Origin: Viridothelium virens
Taxonomy: Eukaryota; Ascomycota; Dothideomycetes; Trypetheliales; Trypetheliaceae
Direction: 5' to 3'
Length of the DNA: 64,000 nt
Assembly: GCA_010094025.1 (NCBI GenBank)
Contig: ML991837.1
Location: 1-64,000 of the forward strand
The notes under the pieces were generated by a model. The model was not told where the DNA came from. It did not search any database and was given only the letters and a program-made list of their open reading frames with translations. The position numbers were made by a program, and so were the translations under genes. Shown piece by piece: positions 55,783-64,000 of this stretch; positions within the stretch are counted from its first letter, which is position 1, and the number at the start of each line of letters is the position of its first letter.

Positions 55783-56148
55783 ATGGTTATCGTCACGCAT
55801 CCACTATCGTGGCTAGACAATATATGCTCACGTCGCTATCAATGGTCTATCTCTTACCCAGAGATCCCTGGTGTCGAGGATCATACGTTTATCTCAACAT
55901 ACATTCCGGAAGACTTTTATCATAAAAAGTTAAGGGATATTCGAGGTGACAAAGGGCGTCAAGATTCTTTCAGATGGATCTCCGGAGTATCAAAGGATGA
56001 CTTCGAGGTTTTTCTCAAACGTGCTTTAAGAGTAACGGACGATCGCAATGTCGAACTTGCCTTCCATTTCGAGTATGCAATTCAACTAACGACGTTGGTC
56101 CTCCAAGAGGCAGGACTGTTCACCGTATTCACATACAACGTTATGTGA
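55783..56148 (+). CDS. Small hypothetical protein
   Basis: A 121-codon frame with a protein-like composition (mixed charged and aromatic residues, for example SRRYQWSISYPEIPGVEDH, YIPEDFYHKKLRDIRGDKG and the helix-like AFHFEYAIQLTTLVLQEAG). I recognise no family. It starts at an ATG and stops 60 bp from the convergent DUS3 stop. No signal peptide or membrane helix. It may be a short orphan gene, a last exon or a chance frame. Confidence 0.3.
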   Translation: MVIVTHPLSWLDNICSRRYQWSISYPEIPGVEDHTFISTYIPEDFYHKKLRDIRGDKGRQDSFRWISGVSKDDFEVFLKRALRVTDDRNVELAFHFEYAIQLTTLVLQEAGLFTVFTYNVM

Positions 56149-56208
56149 AGCTCCATCTGATATCACGAGATCCCCATAGGCCGATAGCTGTGTACGATAT
56201 ACTGGCCA

Positions 56209-58664
56209 TCAGCCTTCGGCTTCGATCTCAAAACTATTTGACTTGTGCTTGGGCTCGAAATGGAAGTCCTTGTGGGCAGGTCCAAGAAACATTTCGCTGA
56301 GCCTCGTTAGCAATCATCCGAAAATGGGGCCATCTCACATTTGAACTCACCTGATCTTGATCCAGTCCTTGTAGTTTTCACTAGCCAGTAGAGTCTCCAA
56401 CTCGTTTCTTCCCTTATAAGCAGGCGGTCTTTCATTTATTTTCGGAGGCAGGACCTCCAACAGACCCTCGGGAACGTAACGATGCGTAAAGTTAAGCCAT
56501 TCCAGGAGGAATCTCCTTGTATTGCCTACTCCGATCTCGTCACTTCCCCATGCTTCCAGTCCGTATTTTGCAAACTTCTCGATGTAAGCTAGACGTTCAG
56601 TGGCTGATTTGTCAAGGTATTGCTGAGCGGAGATCTCCTCGAATAGCCATGGTTTGATGAGGGCACCACGGGCAAGCATGACGGTGTCAACCTTGCCTTG
56701 CTGGATATGATCATAGTAATCGATGTAGGAATAGCTGTCGCCATTTCCCACAAAATAAGTTTTTCCATTATTTGAGGCAGGCAAGTCCCTCGCATCAGGC
56801 TCTGCTGTCGTGTCAGCACGATTGTCTTGCTCGTCATTGAGTCGGTTAACAAGCGCCGCGCATTCTGAGATATAGTTCCAGTCAGCGAGCCTTGTATACC
56901 GCTGTTGTCGGCTCCTGCCGTGGAGCGTGACTGCAGCCACACCAGCGGGTCCATCGCCGAACTCGGTGGCCTCCTTCCCTCCAAGCACAAGTCTTTCAAC
57001 CAAATTGTACGCTGTAGGCTTATTATCTTTAGTACCCATCCTTATTTTTACCGTGATCGGTACTTCGCCAGAAACGGCGTTCATTCCACGAAGGATTTTC
57101 TCCAGCTTCGCCGGTGAGTCAAGGAGAGCAGACCCGGCGCCTTGGCGATATACAAGATCAATGGGGCATCCGCAATTCAGATCAACTGCTCGTAGGTGCG
57201 GACATAATGATGTAATGACTTCAGTCGCTTTGAGGGCAAGCCATGGTTTATTTCCTGCGATTTGCGCCCCAAACTTCAGGTCCTTTGAGTTATCATATCC
57301 CATAATTACGGGGGCTGTCGATGATACTTGAGGAGGCTTTGTTTCGGATTCATGAGCCTTCAGGAGCGCCCATTCGGATCTCTCCCCCTGTATGAGAGGC
57401 AAGCCCATGGCCATTTCTGACCATGTTGCTTGAGCGCCTAATTCGACGCAGAGTCGGCGAAAAGGTAAATTTCCTTGAGTGGTCAGAGGCGCTAACATAG
57501 GAGTCTCAGGACCGTAATATAGCTTGCGTTTTTCCGACGCCCGAAACGGAGGCTCTTTGTATAGAGCCCGGTTGTCTTCCCTCTCCATATCCACGTCCTC
57601 TTGATTTGCATCAGCATCTTTATCAGCCGCTTCGCGGTCTTCCTTTGAACTTTTTTGATCACTTGACTTATTCCTCGTGTTCAGCCAGTCATTGAATGCA
57701 TCGGATTTTGGTGTCGGAAATTTTCGTTTTCGGAGTTCGGTTTTCCGTTCTAAACCAACGATATTTACTACACCAATTCCTTCGTCTAGGGTTCCAGTCT
57801 GGGAGCCATCTGTCCCCACGGGGTTGTCACCAAGTAACACGAGCTCTGTGCGACCCCCATCCACAGCGACCTCTTTTGAGTGCGAGCCAACAAAGCGACA
57901 AGTCCATCCTGAATGACACCATCCTCGTGCGGCAAACACCGGACAGCCCTTACCGAATGTATCGAGGTCCTGGCGCTTACCTTCCTTGAGGTACTTTCGA
58001 AGATCATGTGTGAACCTACATTGCTCGCCGCGCGTGCATTGTTCAGGAGAGAATTCATTGCGTTGTTTTCTGGTAGAGCAGAGCGGCAAGGCATCTCGCG
58101 AGCTTCCAAAGTTCCGACTGGTGTTTTGGCCTTTGGATTTCTGGCGTTTTCCTTGAACGCTTCGCTCACCGTTAGTGGTAGCACCGCTAGTGGAGGCCTC
58201 AGCGGCATCGTCATCGAAACTTGACTGGGTCAAGTCGTTGGGCAAAAGAAATCTGTGATTACACATGAATAAATTTGCTCTTGGGACCTCTGACTACAGA
58301 CATACTCAGGCTTGATTGGAGCTACACCCTTTCGCCTGTCCTGAACGGCAGGAGTTCCAGTAGCAGAACTCAATTCGTGACCAGTTTTGACCCTTTTTGC
58401 ACTTGACTCTGGAAATTCACCATTACCTTGGACTTCACCCAATGGTCCATGACGCTCGAGTTTCTCTGCTTGGGTGGTGGCCGAGTCACCGGGAAGAATT
58501 TCGCTCTGTGGGTGATGGCCATCTAAAGTTTCCCCTGGTGGAGGTCGTTTTAGGGGGGTGGATTGATCGAGAGGATTGAGTCCATTTGTAGATGCCTGCT
58601 GCGATTCTACATTGATCTCCATATCCGAGTCGCTTTCTGCCATTTCTGGACGAAGCGATGCCAT
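56209..58664 (-). CDS. DUS3: tRNA-dihydrouridine(47) synthase Dus3
   Basis: Reduces uridine 47 in the tRNA variable loop with FMN and NAD(P)H. Exons 58664-58306, 58252-56351 and 56296-56209; 782 residues. Intron 1 (53 nt, GTATGT) joins APIKPE to FLLPNDL; intron 2 (54 nt, GTGAGT, GCTAACG, CTCAG) adds the conserved tail [20 protein letters not shown] and ends EIEAEG. Without intron 2 the frame would stop one codon after the donor. Domains: disordered N-tail, two CCCH zinc fingers ([12 protein letters not shown] and [20 protein letters not shown]), then the TIM barrel with [17 protein letters not shown], the catalytic-Cys region [38 protein letters not shown] and [12 protein letters not shown]. 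Start chosen at [20 protein letters not shown]. Confidence 0.95.
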
Positions 58665-58977
58665 TTTGGGGTGAGAGCACCGAGAGGTTGGAAGAATTTC
58701 GCTCAGACTCAAGAGGTGGGCAGGGATCGTCAGTCAGAATGACGTAGGTAGCCGTGCCTGTCCTGGGCAAGTGCAAGACTTCCCAGTTCCTCACCTCACC
58801 AAACAGAACTGCATCTCACACTACTCACTCTTCTCACCATCGTAGCTCCTTGACAGCTTCGTATATCTCGCGTCCAAGTTCTGCTCTTCCATAGATTGCC
58901 TTCTCTTTCTCCACTAGCTTCACGCTGTCCTTGTGAGCTTTCTCAGCGAAGCTCTCATCTACCAATCATCTGTCAAA
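58665..58977. promoter_or_regulatory. Divergent promoter region DUS3 / BAP31
   Basis: 313 bp between start codons. The BAP31 side is pyrimidine-rich (about 58850-58930), typical of a leader of a well-expressed fungal gene. Confidence 0.45.
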
Positions 58978-59767
58978 ATGACGCTCTACTACAGCCTGGT
59001 AAGTGCCTTCCTGATCTCACCAGCCCATTTCCGCCTTCACCTAGCTAGTAGCTTGAGTACACATATCTGGGCGATATTGATCTTTCGAGCAGGTCTTCAT
59101 GCTGCTGGTCTTCGAGATGGTTGTGTTTATGACTCTGATTATACCTATGCCATACACTGCAAAACGCAGTATATTCAGGTTCATCTCTGAGAACCCTCTC
59201 GTCGCCAAGGTCCAATATGGAATGAGAATCACCTTCATCTTTATTCTCATCCTCTTCGTCGATAGCGTCAATCGTGTCTACCGCGTTCAACTTGAGCTTT
59301 CTTCAGCCCGGAAGAGCGAGACTGAGGGCCGGTACGTTGTTGAGTTGCTCGCACATTTCCAAATCCCAAATGCTAACATCACTTCCAGCGCTGCTGTTCT
59401 GGGTGGAAGCGAACGTATGGAAGTTCAAGCCCGCAAATTCTACTCCCAACGCAACATGTACCTCTGCGGCTTCACTCTCTTCCTTTCGCTCATCCTCAAT
59501 CGCACTTACACCATGATTCTTGATGTCCTCCGCCTTGAAGAGGAGAACAAGCGTCTCAAGGGTGATCCCAAGGCCAACACTCGCAGCTCTGCGGCGCTTG
59601 ATAATGCAGGCCAAGCTGGCGAGATTGGCAGCCTGAAGAAGCAGCTTAAGGAAAAGGATCGGGATATGGACAACCTTAAGAAGCAAGTCGACAACTTGCA
59701 CAAGGAGTATAATAGGATGGGTGACCAAGTTTCTGGCACTGATGGTACCCCCAAGAAAGATCGATAA
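58978..59767 (+). CDS. BAP31/Yet-family ER membrane protein
   Basis: Exons 58978-58998, 59093-59331 and 59389-59767; 212 residues. Intron 1 (94 nt, GTAAGT) rebuilds MTLYYSLVFMLLVFEMVVF; intron 2 (57 nt, GTACGT, GCTAAC, CCAG) joins SETEGR to AAVLGGSER and is itself an open multiple of three. Three membrane helices: near residues 5-25, 45-65 (MRITFIFILILFVDSVNRVY) and 105-125 (YLCGFTLFLSLILNRTYTMI). They precede a cytosolic coiled coil (LRLEEENKRLKGD, SLKKQLKEKDRDMDNLKKQV). The KKDR end is close to, but not exactly, a KKxx retrieval signal. BAP31 proteins (Yet1-3 in yeast) act in ER export and quality control of membrane proteins. Confidence 0.93.
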
Positions 59768-60077
59768 ATGAAGCATGCCAGTGGAACATGTCGGTAGATG
59801 GGCAATTCACGTTCCACAGATCTTTTTTTCGCCAAGTCCTATCAGGCTTGACAATCTGGACTCTGAAACAGGCAGGAAGCAGTGTTAAGGCACAGCATAA
59901 GAATTGGGTGTGTCTGAAAGGTTGTGGACGGCTAGCAAGATAGCCCGAATATCTTAGTCATTGAGGGAAGTGCAGATTACTTCGTGAGGAAAGAGCTCCC
60001 GGCAATCAAACATTAGGGCAGCAATTTAGAGCTTTTTACTGAATAGAGTATTGGGAAAATTCTTTCACTTTCCATTG
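59768..60077. other. Intergenic, convergent gene ends
   Basis: 310 bp between the BAP31 and NPR2 stops. Nothing recognised. Confidence 0.5.
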
Positions 60078-61973
60078 TCAGCGGTGAATCACACACACTT
60101 CCCCATAGCCCCTCAGCTTTCCCAAAACCTCCCTTTCACTCATTTTTAAGTCCGAGCAAATTTCATCAAAGCAATGCAGCCCATCCAGATACCTCGCCAA
60201 TGGTAAAAACTCCCTCTCATTCTTCTTCGGACTACCACCACTCCTCACTTCCGCTGAGTCCGCATTTTCCTGCCTGTCTCCTCCCCTATCCACCATACTT
60301 CCTGCATCCCCTTTTGCCACTGATCCGTCCCCACTCTGCCTCAACGACAACGATTTCAACCCCGCCGCGATCCCACTCTGCCCCTCTCCCGGCGTCGCCC
60401 ACCCACTACTCGTTGCCGCCTTCCGAAAGGCATCCTGCTCCTTCTCCTTCTCCCTCTCTCCCCCTCTTTCCCTCCTACCCACGGCACCAACTCCATCCCT
60501 CCCTTTCTCCCCTTCTGCTTGACTCCTCCCCGCCCCAACTCCCTTCGGCGGTGTTGGCACTTGGCCCGTCACCGCATACTTATGCACCCGATACAGAAAC
60601 CCCTTGATGACGCCGAACGTGATGAACCGCCGGATATCGACGCGGCCGAGCAGCTGCGCGTTCTCGATACACCACGCTTTCACCGTGAGCCCCTGCTTCA
60701 GAGATGTATAGAGCGTGAGGAGGGAATCGAGCGACGGAGCGCCAGCCCCACCGCCGCCTCCAGCGGTAGACCCGGATATGGAGACCGCGTTGGAGATGTC
60801 CGGTGTGCTGGGGCGGGCTGTCTGAGGGATGGACTTGGGTTTCGTGGAGGAGGGGGGTGAGGGAGTGGTCGGCGAGGAGAGGAGGCAGTGCTCGGGGCTG
60901 TGGGAGCGCTGGGGACGCATGCCGACGTCGCTGCGGCTGGAGTCCGGGAGGGTGACGTACCGCCGGCATTCTTCTTGCATGGTTTCGTCGGTGAGGAAGA
61001 GGGAGATTTCGGGAGTCGGGGCGTAGATGGCGGAGAATTGGAAGATGTCGAGAAGGAGGATGCAGTGGTAGTAGAGGAGATGTTGGATGGCTTTGCGAGT
61101 GAGGGTGAAGTCGGTGTCTGCTAGCTGGGAGATGAGGTGGACGGAGTTGGTGCCGTTTATATGGGGAATTATCTGGGAAATTGTGAGGTCCCAAGTGGAG
61201 GTTTGCAGTGCAGAAAGTCGGACGATGGCGAGTGGGACGTGCCAGCCGTGGACATGGGGTGGTGGAGCGCGAGGAGGGAAGAGTTTGAGATTCAAAGTAT
61301 TAGATTGGTCTTGAAACTTCTGTTAGTCTGTATCTCGAAGCGAAGCGAATTGAATGAGATGATGTGGCCTCACCTATAGGAATCATGCATTCCGAGTAGT
61401 TATTCAAGTCCTCCATGATCATCTCGCACAAGGCGTAGACCCTTCTCGTTGCAGTCTTATGGCCTAGCTCGTGACCAGAATCAGGCCCAGATATTCGAGG
61501 ACCATCCTCATCTTCTGCCTCCTCCTTGCTTAGAAAGCCTCCTTGCTCTTCCAAGCTTCTCATGAGTCTAGCTAGTCTTCTTACTACCATCTCCCATGCC
61601 GCACTGTCCTCCTTCTCATCCATGACCACCGCGAAGTTGAAGATGAACTCATTGCGGTCATACTTCAGCTCATCTGTGATGCATACGGGATAACCTATGA
61701 CTCGATTGTGGTTTACGCAGATAGTGACGAGACAATCGCAGAACTCTTGGCGGGGAATGATATATTCTGAGATCAAAGAAAAATCAAAAAGTGGCGGATG
61801 AACAATCAGCGAAGGATGTGGAGGTACAGAAGAGGGAATTATCGAGCCTTCCGGTACTTGATGAACCACTACAGGACCTACACGCTGTCGATGAGCGCTT
61901 GCTGGAGAAGGTAAAGAAGCTGGATACAACCTTTTCCTGGATGGAAGCGTGTATAAAATATCGCTTTGATCAT
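60078..61973 (-). CDS. NPR2: Nitrogen permease regulator 2 (SEACIT/GATOR1 subunit)
   Basis: Exons 61973-61931, 61877-61374 and 61309-60078; 592 residues. Exon 1 codes MIKAIFYTRFHPGKG, matching the family start, and intron 1 (53 nt) leads to PVVVHQVPEGSIIPS. Intron 2 (64 nt, GTGAGG, GACTAAC) joins SECMIPI to DQSNTLNLKLFPP. Other marks: FDFSLISEYIIPRQEFCD, NRVIGYPVCI, RNEFIFNFAVVMDE, YALCEMIMEDLNNYSECM, HVPLAIVRLSALQTSTWDL, QHLLYYHCILLLDIFQFSAI. Npr2 with Npr3 and Iml1 inhibits TORC1 at the vacuole when amino acids are short. A low-complexity Gly/Glu/Arg insert (ERGGEREKEKEQ) lies before the conserved C-terminal winged-helix end (LDGLHCFDEICSDLKMSERE). The coding strand switches from C-rich to G-rich at about 60600. 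Confidence 0.94.
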
Positions 61974-62401
61974 CTTCCCGATTACCTACGTTAAGTACGC
62001 GCAATGATGTCTCAAGTTGCTAACAGCATTCTTGAATATGCTGTTTTGTCGGGTGAAGCGAGCACAATTGACTTATGAGTTTCGTAACTCCACTCGTACG
62101 GAGTACTCTAGCCCGCATCGTCTTTGCAGAGGGCCTCACAAGCATGACATAGTACTCGGCGAAACTCAAGAATCTGTATGGAAGCATTTGTTACATCGAC
62201 CTCATTGTACTTGCTTACCTTTCGACAAGCCTCTCGTTGAGGTTGAGTATGACCAACATTAACCAATTTGAAATTGTCTTCAAACACGCGTTTCGAGTAC
62301 AATTACGATAGCGACGAAAGGCGGCGGTGAGCTTTGTTGTCATGACTCTAGTAAGATATTTACAGTATAATTTTCGAAGCGAGGTATCCCTGAATGTCCA
62401 G
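61974..62401. other. Intergenic between MST1 and NPR2
   Basis: 428 bp; both neighbours are on the minus strand, so this holds the MST1 terminator and the NPR2 promoter. No further feature recognised. Confidence 0.45.
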
Positions 62402-63940
62402 CTATCTGTAGTTTGCAACTAAATGCTCAAAGTACTCTCGCGCCTCAACTAAAGTACACCGATGACCCCCTTGCCGGCTATCTCTATAGTTCTTTGCCAG
62501 AATTTGCCACGCATCCTCCGCATCTGCCTGGGCATGTACTTCGACTGTCACAGTTCGAGGAGAAATATCCAGATCTCTTGGTCCAATGACAACGATGTGA
62601 TTATAGCCTTTGTTCTTGGCTTCCAAGATTTTCTTTTGCAGACTCCGGGCAGATGTATCAATGTCTACCGGGATATGGACTTTGTCAAGCCGGGCCGGCT
62701 GAATCTGTTCATTTTCGTAATGACGCAAGCCTGATAATGTCTGCTGAACATCCTTAGCGTATTGTTTGACATCATCCCTATCGGTCACGGAGAGGATGAT
62801 GCATGGACGTGGTGCAATCCAGAACGGGAACCGTCCATTGTAGTGTTCGATTAAGAGCGCCATAAATCGTTCGAGCGATCCAAAGATTGCGCGGTGAATG
62901 AGCACTGGACGATCGGTGCCCGATTCTGGCGTATCGTAAGACAGCTCGAATCGCTGCGGCAGTTGGAAATCCAGCTGCACAGTTGCGGTCTGGTGCTCCT
63001 TCCCGTCCGAGTCTTTCAAAATGATATCAATCTTGGGTCCGTAAAACGCACCGTCGCCATCATTGATGCTCCATTCGCGACCGCTTGCATCGAGAGCCTC
63101 TCGGAGTTGTGCTTCCGCCTTATCCCATTCGTTTACGGTACCAATGTAGTGATCTTCGGGACGTGTGGAAAGCACAAGTTTATATGGTCCTAATTTGAAA
63201 GTATCATAGACCATACCGATGAAGCGTAACGTGTTTGATATCTCTTCCAATATCTGCGAGTTCCTACAGAAGATGTGTCCGTCATCTTGGTGAAAGCGTC
63301 GAACGCGAGTTAAGCCGCTCAATGCTCCTGATATCTCGTTGCGATGCAGAGGACTGAAATCTGCGTAGCGAATCGGCAGGTCTCTATAGCTTCTCTTTTC
63401 GGATCCAAACAGTAAGCAATGGCCGGGGCAATTCATAGGCTTGAGTCCGAATTCTTCGTCTTGATCTTGTTCGGTCGCGGTGTTATTTTTCGTGCCTCTT
63501 GCCCCTCGACCCGTCACCTCGTACATATCATCTGCATAGTTTTCCCAGTGTCCCGACCTCTCCCACAATGACTTCTTGTATATCGTCGGCGTGACCACCT
63601 CGCGAAAGCCGAAGAGTGCATATTGTGCTCGGAGGAAAGAGACCAGGCGGTTGAAGACGTAGGCGCCATTGGGGAGGAAGAGTGGTGATCCCGGGCTGTA
63701 GATAGAGCTCGTAAACAACGAAGAAGAGATTCCTAGCTCGCGATGGTCTGCAGGAGGCTTCGGAGGACTCTCAGTCGTTGGGTTTAATTTCAATGTTGAC
63801 GCGTTTCGGGAAGGTTGGGATTTGGTGCATGAGCAGTAGTGGTTTGTAAGCGCCCATGAGCGCTTCTTACAACCAAGCGCCTGCAATGATAGCGCTACAT
63901 GCTGAATTCTGCGGATGAATGGCCGTTGAATTGTCAGCAT
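62402..63940 (-). CDS. MST1: Mitochondrial threonyl-tRNA synthetase
   Basis: Single exon, 512 residues from the ATG at 63940 (an in-frame TTG lies four codons upstream). MLTIQRPFIRRIQHVALSLQ is a basic amphipathic presequence for mitochondrial import. Class II synthetase core: PGSPLFLPNGAYVFNRLV, FREVVTPTIYKKSLW (motif 1), MNCPGHCLLFGSEKRSYRDL with the zinc-site Cys, LTRVRRFHQDDGHIF (motif 2), DGAFYGPKIDI and HRAIFGSLERFMALLIEHY (motif 3), then the anticodon-binding domain from PFWIAPRPCIILSVTD. There is no TGS or N2 editing domain, as in yeast Mst1. It charges mitochondrial tRNA-Thr. The start codon is only 60 bp from the window edge. Confidence 0.95.
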   Translation of the reverse strand: MLTIQRPFIRRIQHVALSLQALGCKKRSWALTNHYCSCTKSQPSRNASTLKLNPTTESPPKPPADHRELGISSSLFTSSIYSPGSPLFLPNGAYVFNRLVSFLRAQYALFGFREVVTPTIYKKSLWERSGHWENYADDMYEVTGRGARGTKNNTATEQDQDEEFGLKPMNCPGHCLLFGSEKRSYRDLPIRYADFSPLHRNEISGALSGLTRVRRFHQDDGHIFCRNSQILEEISNTLRFIGMVYDTFKLGPYKLVLSTRPEDHYIGTVNEWDKAEAQLREALDASGREWSINDGDGAFYGPKIDIILKDSDGKEHQTATVQLDFQLPQRFELSYDTPESGTDRPVLIHRAIFGSLERFMALLIEHYNGRFPFWIAPRPCIILSVTDRDDVKQYAKDVQQTLSGLRHYENEQIQPARLDKVHIPVDIDTSARSLQKKILEAKNKGYNHIVVIGPRDLDISPRTVTVEVHAQADAEDAWQILAKNYRDSRQGGHRCTLVEAREYFEHLVANYR

Positions 63941-64000
63941 CACCTCTATCAAGACTAGGTGTATTGGTGATGCCTAGGTGAAAGACTATCAAGGCACGCG

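Noticed and set aside
1-64000. Transposons, virus-like elements, CRISPR arrays
   Set aside because: No transposase, reverse transcriptase, integrase or capsid-like frame, no long terminal or inverted repeats noticed, and CRISPR is not expected in a fungal nucleus.

Overview
The window is nuclear DNA of a filamentous ascomycete (Pezizomycotina; Dothideomycetes-like is my best guess, not proven). The evidence is short introns (mostly 48-75 nt) with GT-AG ends and CTAAC/CTGAC-type branch sites, mixed gene orientation without operons, and fungal-specific families: Afi1, Gpc1, Nnf1, Yta7, fungal cAMP-receptor-like GPCR, DUF3431 and N-anchored multicopper oxidase. I support 26 protein-coding genes and one pseudogene. 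About 18 of the genes need splicing, and exon limits below were derived by hand from splice signals, frame closure and family conservation. I recognised no tRNA, rRNA, CRISPR array, transposon or virus-like element.

Layout: 1-5.3 kb: the 3' part of a Cys-rich protein gene, a hidden two-exon NTF2-like gene and an aldehyde dehydrogenase. 5.5-9.6 kb: AFI1 (polarity/Arf) divergent from an EF-hand protein. 11.4-12.9 kb: a seven-helix receptor. 13-16.9 kb: a gene-poor stretch holding a decayed RRM gene. 16.9-23.9 kb: GPC1 (phospholipid remodelling) divergent from SMC1 (cohesin). 24.5-34.1 kb: mostly secreted or membrane proteins: multicopper oxidase, phospholipase C-type phosphoesterase, a DUF3431 protein, a GH53 galactanase and a cupin. 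35.7-44.7 kb: chromatin and kinetochore (YTA7, NNF1) plus a PH-domain protein. 46-53.6 kb: a WD40-like protein, a conserved fungal protein of unknown role and an MFS transporter. 54-64 kb: a GH12 glucanase, a small orphan frame, DUS3, a BAP31 homologue, NPR2 (SEACIT/GATOR1, TORC1 control) and mitochondrial threonyl-tRNA synthetase.

How the genes relate: this is a mosaic of housekeeping genes with scattered nutrient-acquisition genes (GH53, GH12, phosphoesterase, oxidase, MFS), not a biosynthetic cluster. No backbone enzyme or pathway regulator was seen. Many neighbours are divergent pairs sharing 300-1500 bp or convergent pairs with 60-900 bp between stops.

Most interesting signals: (1) a recurring coding-strand C-rich to G-rich switch shortly before the stop codon in at least seven unrelated genes on both strands; (2) a decayed copy of a CstF64/Rna15-type RRM gene; (3) three introns (SMC1, GH53, BAP31) that are multiples of three without stops, one of them GC-AG; (4) an EF-hand gene whose first coding exon seems to be the ATG alone; (5) a membrane-anchored multicopper oxidase with a Ser/Thr- and Lys-rich insertion inside its last cupredoxin domain.
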